64,000 nucleotides of DNA from Natronosporangium hydrolyticum (GTDB taxonomy: Bacteria; Actinomycetota; Actinomycetes; Mycobacteriales; Micromonosporaceae), in the NCBI RefSeq assembly GCF_016925615.1, contig NZ_CP070499.1, forward strand, positions 186,001 to 250,000. Reading direction: 5' to 3'. This document shows, piece by piece, positions 48,048 to 56,895 of the stretch. A model generated the notes under the pieces. It was not told the DNA's origin. It worked only from the letters and a program-made list of their open reading frames with translations, and made no database searches. The position numbers were made by a program, and so were the translations under genes. Within the stretch, counting starts at the first letter, position 1. Every line of letters begins with the position of its first letter.

Positions 48048-48126
48048 GCGAGGGTGAATTTGTCTATGTCGGACGGGCGGGTCCGACGCGACAACCTTCG
48101 TTACCTCTCCCCGAAAGGACACCTCT

Positions 48127-49512
48127 GTGAAACTACTGCGTAGGGGTCTCGCGATCGCGGGCGCCGCGGCGATCGCCATCGCCGGTGGCCTGCTGGTCAA
48201 CCCGAGCCCCGCCAGCGCCCACGGCGCGACCGTCTTCCCCGGCAGCCGGCAATACTTCTGTTGGCTGGACGGGGTGAGTGACAGCGGGCAGATCTTGCCG
48301 AGCAACCCGGCCTGCCAAGACGCCGTGGCCGACAGCGGCGTCACCCCGCTGTACAACTGGTTCGGCAACCTGCACCCGTCCAACAACGGTGGCACGGTCG
48401 GGTCGATCCCGGATGGTCGGATCTGCGACGGCGGTGACGCCGGGCCGTACGACTTCTCGCCGTACAACGCCCCGCGGACCGACTGGCCCCGGACCCACTT
48501 GACGGCGGGTGCGAGCTACCAGATCCAGCACAACAACTGGGCGCACCACCCTGGCCACTTCGATGTCTACTTGACCCAGGACGGATACAACCCCAACTCC
48601 CCGCTCTCCTGGGACGACCTGGAGCTGATCCACACCGAGCAGGACCCGCCGCAGAGCGGTGGCCCGGGTGGGTTGGAGTACTACTACTGGGACATGGCCT
48701 TCCCGTCGAACCGCAGCGGCCTGCACCTGATGTTCATCCACTGGGTGCGGTCGGACAGCCCGGAGGACTTCTTCAGCTGCTCCGATGTGATCTTCGATGG
48801 CGGTAACGGTGAGGTCTCCGGCCTCGACGGTGACCCGGGCGACCCGGGCCCGGGCGAGCCGATCGACGAGACCGAGCCGCCGACCCAGCCGGGTCCGGCG
48901 CTCGTCTCCACCGTCACGTCGACTAGCGCCAGCCTGAGCTGGGGCGCCTCGGACGGCTACGTGACCGCGTACGAGCTGGTGAACACCGCTGGTGGGAGCA
49001 ACGAGGTGCTGGCCGAGGTGACCGGCACCCCGCCGGCCACCTCGACCGCGTTGACCGACCTGTCGCCGGACACCAGCTACGCGATCGCGGTGCGGGCGCG
49101 TAACGACGTCACCGGTGATGTGTCGTCGTTGACCGAGTCGGCGCCGTTCACCACCCCGAGCGATGACGATGACCCGGGCCCGGGTGAGCCGGCGGGCGAC
49201 TGCGACGTGGCCTACGACGTCACCAACGACTGGGGCAGCGGCTTCCAGGCCGAGGTGACGGTCACCAACCAGAGCGACTCGGCGATCAACGGCTGGGAGC
49301 TGACCTGGACCTTCGATGGTGGCCAGGACATCATCCAGCTGTGGAACGGCGTGGACAGCCAGAGCGGTTCGTCGGTGAGCGTCAGCAACGCCACCTGGAA
49401 CGGCAACCTCTCCGCCAATGGCGGCAGCGCCAGCTTCGGCTTCCTGGCCAACAACAGCGGTGGTACGCCGAGCGACTTCGCGCTCAACGGCACGGCCTGC
49501 TCGGTGAGCTGA
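48127..49512 (+). CDS. Secreted AA10 LPMO with fibronectin-III and CBM2 domains
   Basis: A 461-residue secreted enzyme. The signal peptide ends just before H32, the N-terminal copper His. The AA10 domain (residues 32 to about 225) has the second His in NNWAHHPGHF (H141) and FFSCSDVIF. A Gly/Asp/Pro linker, a fibronectin-III domain (about 250-345), another acidic linker and a CBM2 cellulose-binding module (about 358-461, Trp-rich: NGWELTWTF, LWNGV, ATWNGNL) follow. GAAAGGA lies 8 nt before the GTG. The CebR-like box suggests induction by cellulose breakdown products. Confidence 0.95.
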   Translation: MKLLRRGLAIAGAAAIAIAGGLLVNPSPASAHGATVFPGSRQYFCWLDGVSDSGQILPSNPACQDAVADSGVTPLYNWFGNLHPSNNGGTVGSIPDGRICDGGDAGPYDFSPYNAPRTDWPRTHLTAGASYQIQHNNWAHHPGHFDVYLTQDGYNPNSPLSWDDLELIHTEQDPPQSGGPGGLEYYYWDMAFPSNRSGLHLMFIHWVRSDSPEDFFSCSDVIFDGGNGEVSGLDGDPGDPGPGEPIDETEPPTQPGPALVSTVTSTSASLSWGASDGYVTAYELVNTAGGSNEVLAEVTGTPPATSTALTDLSPDTSYAIAVRARNDVTGDVSSLTESAPFTTPSDDDDPGPGEPAGDCDVAYDVTNDWGSGFQAEVTVTNQSDSAINGWELTWTFDGGQDIIQLWNGVDSQSGSSVSVSNATWNGNLSANGGSASFGFLANNSGGTPSDFALNGTACSVS

Positions 49513-49527
49513 GCCGATCCCCGCGAC

Positions 49528-49568
49528 CCGGCCCCGGTGTGGTGGCTCGACCACCGCACTGGGGCCGG
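49528..49568 (+). terminator. Terminator of the second LPMO gene
   Basis: CCGGCCCC-GGTGTGGTGG pairs with CCACCGCACT-GGGGCCGG (18 bp with two G-T pairs) around a CTCGA loop, 16 nt after the stop codon. Confidence 0.8.
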
Positions 49569-49665
49569 ATCTTGTCTCGGCACCGAGCCTGACCCCTGGG
49601 TATGAGGCCGGGGATCACCCGGTGGTAGCACGCGGGTGGTGCGTCGCAGTGCCTAGGCTGGTGCG

Positions 49666-51024
49666 GTGGTAGAAGCAGCGCAGTCCACCGGGCGGCGGCG
49701 GGCCTGGCCGGTCCGGGCTGCCCGGGCGGTGACCCGGCCGTTCACCGGGGCGCTGGTGACCGGGGTCGCCGACCCGCCCTCGCCGCCGCCGGTCTGGCGT
49801 ACCCCGCCAGCGTTGCAACACCTGACCCGGTATGTGCGGACCCGCACGATCGACGTGGTCGTGTTGCTGGAGATACTGACCGCGATCGCGGTATTCGCGG
49901 GCACCAACGCGGCGCTGGTGAGCGCCGATTATCGGGCCGGCGCCCCGATGACCGACCCCGAGCTGCTGGTCATCGCCTCGTTCGCGGCTGCGGTGCCGCT
50001 GTTGTTGCGGGAGTGGTGGCCGCTCGCGGCGTGGCGGGTGGCGGTGCCAGCGATCTTCTTCGCCGCGGTGGTCTACCGGGATGCCCGTGGTGCCGAGTTC
50101 GGCGACGGGGTCAACCCGGTTCCCGTTGGCGGGGTGCTCACCTACCTGCTGATTCTCTACTCGGTCGGAGTCCGGTGCGAGCGCCGGGTCAGCGTCGGCG
50201 TCTGGCTGGTGTCGGTGTTGGGGTTGTGGATCCTGCACCCGGACCCGATCCTGTTCCTCGGCGCAATCATGATGGGCGCTGCCCTGATCTACGGCTACAA
50301 CGTGCGGGTCCGCCGGGCGGCGCAGCGGCAGGTGGTGGAGGAGGAGCTGCGGACCGAGGACGCGCGGGCGGCGCAGGCGGTGCTGGAGGAGCGGGCACGG
50401 ATCGCGCGGGAACTGCACGATGTGGTCGCCCACCACATGTCGGTGATCGCGATCCAGGCCGAGGCCGCGCCGATCAAGGCGCCGGACGATCCGGCGGCGC
50501 TGCGCACCGAGCTGGCCGGCATCCGCGCCACCGCGCTGGAGGCGCTCACCGAGCTGCGGCGGGTGCTGGGGGTGCTGCGGCAGCGGGATGACACCCCGGA
50601 CACCGCACCGCAGCCGGACCTCGCCGAGATCGACGAGCTGCTGGCCGGGTTCCGGGCCGCGGGGTTGCCGATCACGGTGACCACCAGCGGCCGGCCGCCG
50701 GCGAGCCTGCGCGGGGTGGGGCTCTCCGCCTACCGGCTGCTGCAGGAGTCGTTGAGCAACGCGCTCCAGCACGCGCCGGGAGCACCGGTACGGGTCGGGG
50801 TGGACTACGGCCGGGAGCAGTTGACGTTGCGGGTGGAGAACGACCCGCCGCCGGCGGGCGGGGACCGGTCGCCGCGGGAGCGCCGCGGCCAGGGCATCAC
50901 CGGTATGCGGGAGCGGGTCAGCGCCTGGGGTGGCACGCTCACCATCGGGCCGACCACGGCGGGCGGGTTCTCGGTCGTCGCTATGCTGCCGTTGGCCGAC
51001 CCGTCGACCGAGGAGCCGCGATGA
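49666..51024 (+). CDS. NarL-type sensor histidine kinase
   Basis: A 452-residue membrane kinase. About four to five helices occupy residues 60-215. The phospho-acceptor motif (RIARELHDVVAHHMSVIAIQAEAA) is near residue 247 and belongs to the HisKA_3 class. An HATPase domain follows (LQESLSNALQHAPGAPV, and GQGITGMRERV). It overlaps the regulator gene by 4 nt, so they form one operon. The signal is unknown; these kinases often sense cell-wall stress or antibiotics. Confidence 0.95.
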   Translation: MVEAAQSTGRRRAWPVRAARAVTRPFTGALVTGVADPPSPPPVWRTPPALQHLTRYVRTRTIDVVVLLEILTAIAVFAGTNAALVSADYRAGAPMTDPELLVIASFAAAVPLLLREWWPLAAWRVAVPAIFFAAVVYRDARGAEFGDGVNPVPVGGVLTYLLILYSVGVRCERRVSVGVWLVSVLGLWILHPDPILFLGAIMMGAALIYGYNVRVRRAAQRQVVEEELRTEDARAAQAVLEERARIARELHDVVAHHMSVIAIQAEAAPIKAPDDPAALRTELAGIRATALEALTELRRVLGVLRQRDDTPDTAPQPDLAEIDELLAGFRAAGLPITVTTSGRPPASLRGVGLSAYRLLQESLSNALQHAPGAPVRVGVDYGREQLTLRVENDPPPAGGDRSPRERRGQGITGMRERVSAWGGTLTIGPTTAGGFSVVAMLPLADPSTEEPR

Positions 51025-51692
51025 CTATCCGGGTGCTCATCGCCGACGACCAGGGGATGGTCCGGACCGGGTTCAGCATCTTCCTCAGCGCGCAGCCGGA
51101 TATCGAGGTGGTGGGGGAGGCCGCCGACGGGGCCGAGGCGGTGCGCAAAAGCGCCGAGCTGCGGCCCGATGTGATTTTGATGGATGTCCGGATGCCGGTG
51201 ATGGATGGCTTGGCCGCCACTCGGGAGATCCTGCGTAGCGACGCTGTGGATCCTGCCGAGGCGCCGAAGATCCTGGTGCTGACCACCTTCGACCTCGACG
51301 ACTATGTCTACGAAGCGCTGCGGGCCGGCGCCAGCGGTTTCCTGCTCAAGGATGCTTCCGCGGTCCAGCTCGCCGAGGCGGTTCGGGTGGTGGCGCGGGG
51401 CGACGCGCTGTTGGCGCCGGGCGTGACCAAGCGGCTGATCAGCGAGTTCGCCCGGCTGGGGGCGCCCCGGTCGCCGAACCGGGCCAGTCTCGGCGAGCTC
51501 ACCGAGCGGGAGACCGAGGTGCTCTCGCTGGTCGCGCAGGGCCTGTCGAACGGCGAGATCGCCGCCCAGCTGGTGCTGTCGGAGCAGACCATCAAGACCC
51601 ACATCGGCCGGATCCTGGCCAAGTTGGGGCTGCGGGACCGCCCCCAGGCGATCGTCTACGCCTTCGAGACCGGCCTGATCACCCTGCGGTAG
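51021..51692 (+). CDS. LuxR/NarL-family response regulator
   Basis: A 223-residue regulator. The receiver domain has IADDQGMV with acidic residues, phospho-Asp in DVILMDVRMP near residue 54 and Lys in FLLKDAS. The C-terminal HTH is LTERETEVLSLVAQGLSNGEIAAQLVL, then TIKTHIGRILAKL. It is coupled to the preceding sensor kinase. Confidence 0.96.
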   Translation: MTIRVLIADDQGMVRTGFSIFLSAQPDIEVVGEAADGAEAVRKSAELRPDVILMDVRMPVMDGLAATREILRSDAVDPAEAPKILVLTTFDLDDYVYEALRAGASGFLLKDASAVQLAEAVRVVARGDALLAPGVTKRLISEFARLGAPRSPNRASLGELTERETEVLSLVAQGLSNGEIAAQLVLSEQTIKTHIGRILAKLGLRDRPQAIVYAFETGLITLR

Positions 51693-51755
51693 CACGGCGA
51701 GGTTCCGATCGGCGGGTGACGTCGACTACCCCCGATGCTTTCTAGCGTCGGTGGC

Positions 51756-52712
51756 ATGTGGAGATTGCTTCGACGAACGTCCGCGGCGACGCTGACCGTC
51801 ACGTTGCTGGCCGGCCTGGTAGGTCCGGTGGCGCCGGCGGTGGCCTACCCGGCGCCGCCCCCGTTTCCGGCGGTGACCGGAGAGAATCTGCCCGCTCGTT
51901 ACGTCGCCACGGGTACGGCGGTGGGTGAGGCGCTCGCAGTGGCCGAGGCGGCCGGGGACGCCGACCGGGCCGCGACGCTGACCGGGTTGGCCGGGTGGGA
52001 CCTGCTGGAGTTCGACGCCCGCGGCGACGGGCGGGCGGTGGCGGTGGTGGGCGATCTGGCCGCTGCGGAACGGATCGCGGTGCTGGTGCCGGGGGCACAC
52101 ACCACCCTGGACAGCTTCGCCGCCGGCAGCGGGCCCGGGGGCGGTGCGCAGGCGTTGGCCGCCCAGGCGCGCCAGCTCGCCCCCGAGACCCCGGTGGCGG
52201 TGGTGGCGTGGCTGGGGTACGGCCCGCCGCAGGGGTTGAGCCCGGACGTGCTCACCGCGCAGCTCGCCCACGACGCGGTGCCGGGGCTGCGCCGCACCAT
52301 GGACCTGCTGGACCAGGTGAACCAGGAAGCCCCGGTGAGCCTGCTGTGCCACAGCTACGGCTCGGTGCTGTGCGCCGCGGCCGTGCCGGCGCTGGCTGAG
52401 GCGGAGTTGGCAGTGGCGGAGCTGGTCCTCTACGGCAGCCCCGGGGTGGGTGCTGATTCGGTGGCCGAGCTGGGGACGTCGGCGCGGGTGTGGGCCGGCC
52501 GCAGCGACCGGGACTGGATCCGGTTCGTGCCGTCGGTGCGGCTGGCCGGGGTCGGGTTCGGCCGCGACCCGGTGTCGCCGGAGTTCGGGGCAGACCGGTT
52601 CGACGGTGGTGGGGCGAGCCACGGCGACTACCACCGGCCCGGTGGGGTGGCGCTGCACAGCCTGGCGTTGATCGTGCTCGGCAGGGGCGAGCCGGTGGTG
52701 GCGGATGCGTGA
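51756..52712 (+). CDS. Secreted or membrane-tethered alpha/beta hydrolase (DUF1023)
   Basis: A 318-residue hydrolase. A twin-Arg-like signal (MWRLLRRTSAATLTVTLLAGLVGPVAPAVA) precedes the catalytic domain. The nucleophile Ser is in LLCHSYGSVL near residue 200, with VWAGRSDRDW carrying the Asp and GASHGDYHRPG the His. The family is DUF1023, often secreted and of unknown substrate in actinomycetes. ATG 51756 follows GGTGG; 51735 is an alternative. It overlaps the next gene by 8 nt. Confidence 0.87.
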   Translation: MWRLLRRTSAATLTVTLLAGLVGPVAPAVAYPAPPPFPAVTGENLPARYVATGTAVGEALAVAEAAGDADRAATLTGLAGWDLLEFDARGDGRAVAVVGDLAAAERIAVLVPGAHTTLDSFAAGSGPGGGAQALAAQARQLAPETPVAVVAWLGYGPPQGLSPDVLTAQLAHDAVPGLRRTMDLLDQVNQEAPVSLLCHSYGSVLCAAAVPALAEAELAVAELVLYGSPGVGADSVAELGTSARVWAGRSDRDWIRFVPSVRLAGVGFGRDPVSPEFGADRFDGGGASHGDYHRPGGVALHSLALIVLGRGEPVVADA

Positions 52713-54366
52713 GTCAGAGTCCGGGCCGCGCCCGCTGAGCTTCGCCGGCAGCGTCGTCGCCGTCCTCACCGGTTGCGCCTCATTGACCCCCTCGCTGCTG
52801 CCCCGGGACTGGCTGCTGCAGGGCATCCTGAGTGGACTCCTACTGGGGATCGGCTACGGAGCGGGGGCCGCCATCGGTGCGCTGGTGCGCCGGGGCCGGC
52901 CGTCGCTGCCCCGCCCCGGTGCCCGTACCTGGTGGGTGACGGCGGCGTCCGCGGTCGTCGTGCTGTCGCTGTCGCTGTGGCTGGCCGGCGGGTGGCAGCG
53001 CGAGCTGCGGCAACTGACCGGCATGACCGATGTGGACTGGCGGCCGGTGCCGGTGGTGCTGGTGGCCGGCGGTCTCGGCGGGCTGCTGCTCCTGGTGGCC
53101 CGGCTGCTCCGGCTGCTGGCGCGTGAGCTCGCCGGAACGCTGCGGCGGCCGGCCCGGATCGTCGCCCGGACCGGGCTGCTGCTGCCGCCGCGGGGGCGGT
53201 TCGCGGTCCGGACCGCGCCGGTGCTCGCCGGCCTGCTCGCCACGCTGCTCGCCGCCGACGGGTCCGGGGTCGCCGCGGTCGGCGCGGTGGAGCTGCGCGA
53301 GCACCGGGCGGCGTGGGCGAGTAGCGCCCCGGTCGAACTCACCCGTCCGAATTCGTGGTTGCGTTCCGGTGGCCCCGGTTCGCAGGTGGCGTGGGAGACG
53401 CTCGCCGGTCCCGGGCAGGAGTTCGTGACCGGGGCGGTCACCACCGCCGACCTCGCCGGCTTCGCCGCCTTCCGGGGAGTGGACGGTCCGGTCCGGAAGC
53501 CGATCCGTATCTATGTCGGTCGCGACTCCGCCCCCGACCCGGCCGCCCGGGCCCAACTGGTGGTCGATGAGCTGGTGCGGACCGGCGCGTCCGACCGGCA
53601 GGTGGTGGCGGTGGTGGTCACCACCGGCACCGGCTGGGTCAACCCGGTCGCGGCGGAAACCGTGGAGTACCTGTACGGGGGCGACACCGCGGTGGTGGCG
53701 GTGCAGTATTCGGAGCTGCCGAGCTGGTTGTCGTTCCTGACCGAGCGCAGGGCGGTGGCCGAGTCAGCCGCCGCGACCATCACGGCGGTGCGGCGGTGGC
53801 TCGACCAGCAACCGGCGGCGAGCCGTCCGCAGCTGGTCGTCTACGGCGAGAGTCTCGGTGCCTACGGCACCGAGAGCGCCTTCGGCGAGCTGACCAACTT
53901 GCTCGACACGGTCGACGCCGCGCTGCTCGCCGGCGGTCCGCACACCAGCCCGATCCGGGCCCAGGTGGTGGCGGAGCGGGAACCGGCCAGCCCGGTCTGG
54001 CGGCCTGACCTCGCCGCCGACGTCCCGGTGCGGTTCCTGCCCGACGGCGCGGCCGGCGCGACCGGGGCCCGGGTGGGTTATCTGCAGAACCTCACCGACC
54101 CGGTGGTGTGGTGGCGGCCGAGCCTGCTCTACCAGCGGCCAGAGTGGCTGAGTCAGCCGCGCCATCCAGACCGCCCAGCCGCCGCGCACTGGCTGCCGGT
54201 GGTGACGTTCTGGCAGGTCACCGTCGACCTTCTACGCTCCACTGAGCCACCCGACGGGTACGGCCACAGCTACCGGGCCAGCGTCGTGGACGGTTGGGTC
54301 ACGGTGCTGGATCCACCGGGCTGGGGGGACGCGGACACCGAACGGTTACGGGCACAGGTCGGTTGA
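52705..54366 (+). CDS. Membrane alpha/beta-hydrolase family protein (Abhydrolase_9)
   Basis: A 553-residue protein. The N-terminal part has about five membrane helices (SLTPSLLPRDWLLQGILSGLLLGIGYG onward). The C-terminal half is an alpha/beta-hydrolase domain with nucleophile YGESLGAYGTESAF near residue 385 and FLPDGAAG/HSYRASVVDGWV near the end. Members of this family resemble membrane-bound lipid or envelope enzymes but have no known reaction. It overlaps the preceding hydrolase gene, so the two may share a pathway. Confidence 0.88.
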   Translation: MRESESGPRPLSFAGSVVAVLTGCASLTPSLLPRDWLLQGILSGLLLGIGYGAGAAIGALVRRGRPSLPRPGARTWWVTAASAVVVLSLSLWLAGGWQRELRQLTGMTDVDWRPVPVVLVAGGLGGLLLLVARLLRLLARELAGTLRRPARIVARTGLLLPPRGRFAVRTAPVLAGLLATLLAADGSGVAAVGAVELREHRAAWASSAPVELTRPNSWLRSGGPGSQVAWETLAGPGQEFVTGAVTTADLAGFAAFRGVDGPVRKPIRIYVGRDSAPDPAARAQLVVDELVRTGASDRQVVAVVVTTGTGWVNPVAAETVEYLYGGDTAVVAVQYSELPSWLSFLTERRAVAESAAATITAVRRWLDQQPAASRPQLVVYGESLGAYGTESAFGELTNLLDTVDAALLAGGPHTSPIRAQVVAEREPASPVWRPDLAADVPVRFLPDGAAGATGARVGYLQNLTDPVVWWRPSLLYQRPEWLSQPRHPDRPAAAHWLPVVTFWQVTVDLLRSTEPPDGYGHSYRASVVDGWVTVLDPPGWGDADTERLRAQVG

Positions 54367-54395
54367 CCGGCGCCCGGCGGACTACGCTGGCGGCT

Positions 54396-55481
54396 ATGGA
54401 ACGGGCGCATCTGGACTCCGCTCTTGCCCTGCACCGCCAGCTGCCGGAGACCGGGAACCTGGGCTGGTCGCCCTACTCGGTCGCGGCGGCGCTCGGCCTG
54501 GCCGCGGCCGGGGCCCGCGGCGCCACCCGGGACGAGCTGGCCCGGGCGCTCGCCGGTGGCGAGTCGTTGCCGGCGCTCGCCGAGCAGCTGGCGGCCTCCG
54601 CGACGCTGCCAGATGCCGAGGTGGCGGTCGCCAACTCGCTCTGGCTGGACCAGCGGCTGCGGTGCCGAGACGACTACCAGCGGCAGGTCACCGGCCAGCC
54701 CGGCGGCGCGGTGCACGGTGCGGACTTCCGGCACCACCCGGACGACGCCCGGCGGGAGATCAACGACGACGTCGAGCAGACCACCCGCGGGCTGATCCGG
54801 GAGCTGCTCCAGCCGGGCATGCTCAGCCGGGACACCGCCGCGGTGATCGTCAACGCCCTCTACCTGAAGATCGCCTGGCTGACCGCCTTTGCGGAGTCGG
54901 CCACCAAGCCGGCGCCGTTCCACGCCCCGGAGGGCGTCCGCGAGGTTCCGACGATGCGGCTGCAGGAGCGCGTGCCGTACGCCGCCGCCGACGGCTGGCG
55001 CCTGGCGAGCTTGCCCACCGCCAGCACGGTGGCGGTGGACATCCTGCTGCCACCGGCCGGGGCCGACCCGGCACCGCCGCCACCGGAGCTGGTGCTGGCG
55101 CTGCAACGGTCGGCCAAGTCGTCCAAGCTGGAGCTGGCCCTGCCCCGGTTCCGGGTCGAGAGCGCGGCGGTCCTCAATGACCCGCTCCGGGCGCTGGGGG
55201 TGGTGACCGGGTTCCAGCCGGGCCGGGCCGACTTCACCGGCGTCACTGAAGACGAGCGGATCTTCCTCGATCTGGTGCTGCACAAGGCGGTGGTGAAGGT
55301 CGACGAGGAGGGGTTCGAGGGGGCGGCGGCGACCGCGGTGGTGATGCGGACCGTGTCGATGGATCTCAGCACGCCGGTGCCGTTCCACGTGGATCGGCCG
55401 TTCCTGGTGCTGGTGCGGCACCGCCGCACTGGCGCGATCTACTTCCTGGCCCGGGTGGTCTCCCCCCACTGGCCGGAGTAG
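54396..55481 (+). CDS. Serpin (serine protease inhibitor) family protein
   Basis: A 361-residue serpin without a signal peptide. The fold is visible from NLGWSPYSVAAALGLAAAGARGATRDEL, through VIVNALYLKIAWLTAF, to the C-terminal RPFLVLVRHRRTGAIYFLARVV. The reactive-centre loop starts EEGFEGAAATAVVM (E304 as P17). Counting places P1-P1' at V320-S321, predicting an elastase-like target. P14 is Phe (F307), unusual because small residues allow loop insertion. Bacterial serpins are sporadic and may block the cell's own or external proteases. Confidence 0.92.
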   Translation: MERAHLDSALALHRQLPETGNLGWSPYSVAAALGLAAAGARGATRDELARALAGGESLPALAEQLAASATLPDAEVAVANSLWLDQRLRCRDDYQRQVTGQPGGAVHGADFRHHPDDARREINDDVEQTTRGLIRELLQPGMLSRDTAAVIVNALYLKIAWLTAFAESATKPAPFHAPEGVREVPTMRLQERVPYAAADGWRLASLPTASTVAVDILLPPAGADPAPPPPELVLALQRSAKSSKLELALPRFRVESAAVLNDPLRALGVVTGFQPGRADFTGVTEDERIFLDLVLHKAVVKVDEEGFEGAAATAVVMRTVSMDLSTPVPFHVDRPFLVLVRHRRTGAIYFLARVVSPHWPE

Positions 55482-55523
55482 TCACCTTACGCCGGTCGGT
55501 AGGAGTGGACGCGGTGGTCGATT

Positions 55524-55552
55524 ATTGTAGTTGACCTGAATTCAGGTCATAA
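55524..55552 (-). promoter_or_regulatory. Palindrome within a promoter-like arrangement, antisense to the serpin gene
   Basis: TGACCTGAATTCAGGTCA at 55532-55549 is a perfect 18-bp palindrome. On the minus strand it lies between TTATGA (-35-like, 55552-55547) and TACAAT (-10-like, 55529-55524), separated by 17 bp. This looks like an operator inside a promoter that would transcribe leftward into the serpin gene, although the gap separates two convergent genes. AAGGAG directly beside it (55551-55556) may be a relic of a lost gene start. Confidence 0.45.
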
Positions 55553-55561
55553 GGAGATGTG

Positions 55562-56083
55562 TCAGGTGCGGTAGACCTTGACGGTGCCGACGGTGGTGTC
55601 GAGCCGCAGTCGGAGCACCGGTGCGTCGGCCGCGGTGTGGGGGTGGTTCTCCTCGATCCGGCGGCCGCCCACGGTAGAGGTCCCGGAGATCTCCACCCGC
55701 CAGCGGTCCGGCAGCCACACCTTGATGGTGCCGACCCGGGCCCGTACCAGCACCTCCGCCCCGTCGGTGGGCAGCTCGGCGCCGACGAGGTCGAGTTTGA
55801 TCGCGCCGACGGTGGTGGTGATCGCGGCCCGAGCGGGCACCAGCCACCGGCCGCCGCGCTTCACCGCGCCCACCGGTGTGTGTTCGACGACGGCCGGCTC
55901 GACGCCGACCGGGAGGGGCGGCAGATCGTGGACGACCGTGGCAAGCTCAGCCGGGGTGGTGGCGCGGTAGACCGCGGCGGTGCGGTCGCTGAATCCGTCC
56001 AGCGTGAGGCGGCCCGCCTCGACGGCCGCAGTGAGCTGGTCCAGCGCCGTCTGGCGTTGTTGCGATGTCGGTTGTTGAACCAT
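55562..56083 (-). CDS. DUF1707 domain protein with LiaF-like C-terminal domain
   Basis: A 173-residue cytosolic protein. The first 60 residues are a DUF1707 helical domain (TALDQLTAAVEAGRLTLDGFSDRTAAVY). The rest is the beta-rich domain with repeated GAIKLDL/GTIKVWL/GTVKVYR segments, as in the protein at 33602. GGAAGGGG lies before ATG 56083. An alternative ATG at 56125 overlaps the PadR stop and has GGAG upstream. Coupling to PadR suggests PadR-controlled envelope-stress sensing. Confidence 0.85.
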   Translation of the reverse strand: MVQQPTSQQRQTALDQLTAAVEAGRLTLDGFSDRTAAVYRATTPAELATVVHDLPPLPVGVEPAVVEHTPVGAVKRGGRWLVPARAAITTTVGAIKLDLVGAELPTDGAEVLVRARVGTIKVWLPDRWRVEISGTSTVGGRRIEENHPHTAADAPVLRLRLDTTVGTVKVYRT

Positions 56084-56121
56084 GGCGCCCCTTCCGGTCG
56101 GGAGGCCGGCGCTGGCGGGCG

Positions 56122-56751
56122 TCATTGGTACTGCTCCAGGGCCTGCGTCGGGGTAATGCCCTCGGTGTGAAAGGCGTGCCAGAGCGGCATGCCGGGCAGG
56201 GTGCCGGCCTCGATCTCCTCGATCAGTGAGTCCAGCCAGGTCAACTCGGCGCGCAACAACGCCAGCTCGTACTCGGTCTCGATCAGGAAGAGCCGGGGCA
56301 CCGTAACCGAGATCTCGTCGAGCTTCTCCTGATCGGTGGCGATGCGGGTGCGTAGCGCGTCCATCCGGCTGCGCAGCAGCGCCACCACCTCGTCGGGCGG
56401 CAGGACGCCGGCGAGTGACAGCCCCGTGACGAGCCGCGGGTACTCCTTCTCGGGGACGCCGAGCAGCTCCCGGAGCCAGTCGACGAGCTCCGCCTGGCCG
56501 GATTCGGTGATCGCGTAGACGGTCCGCTCTGGGCGGCGCCCCTCCCGGACTGTCTCGGTGGCCTGGATGTAGCCGTGTTTCTCCAGGTTCTCCACGACGG
56601 TGTAGAGGGAGCCCCACTTGATCGGCATGCTGTTGTGCTTGCCCCGCTCCCGGTTGACCATGGCTAACTCGTACGGATGCATGGGTCGTTCCCGCAGCGA
56701 CGCGAGCACCGCGAGCGCCAGCGGGTTGCTGACCTTGCGGCGCTTCGTCAT
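56122..56751 (-). CDS. PadR-family transcriptional regulator
   Basis: A 209-residue regulator. The winged helix begins NPLALAVLASLRERPMHPYELA and includes SLYTVVENLEKHGYIQATE and RRPERTVYAITESGQAEL. A long C-terminal dimer helix follows. GGAAGGAGG lies 4 nt before ATG 56751. The promoter region has the palindrome CCGGATATCCGG and ATTCG-N4-CGAAT, likely its own operators. Confidence 0.92.
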   Translation of the reverse strand: MTKRRKVSNPLALAVLASLRERPMHPYELAMVNRERGKHNSMPIKWGSLYTVVENLEKHGYIQATETVREGRRPERTVYAITESGQAELVDWLRELLGVPEKEYPRLVTGLSLAGVLPPDEVVALLRSRMDALRTRIATDQEKLDEISVTVPRLFLIETEYELALLRAELTWLDSLIEEIEAGTLPGMPLWHAFHTEGITPTQALEQYQ

Positions 56752-56783
56752 TGGACCTCCTTCCGTAGCGGTTATGCTCGACC

Positions 56784-56851
56784 CCGGATATCCGGACGCG
56801 TGTAGACATTCGCCCACGAATATACGCCCCCCCCCTGTCCCGGAGCGTCAA
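56784..56851 (-). promoter_or_regulatory. padR promoter with palindromes and a nine-G tract
   Basis: On the minus strand TTGACG (56851-56846) and TATATT (56824-56819) are separated by 21 bp because a run of nine G lies between them; a 17-18 bp gap would be normal. The palindromes ATTCG-N4-CGAAT (56808-56821) and CCGGATATCCGG (56784-56795) overlap or follow the -10 and are likely PadR operators. Confidence 0.55.
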
Positions 56852-56895
56852 GTCGTCCTACCCGAAGGCGCCGCCGGACGGTCAATCCGGGAGTA

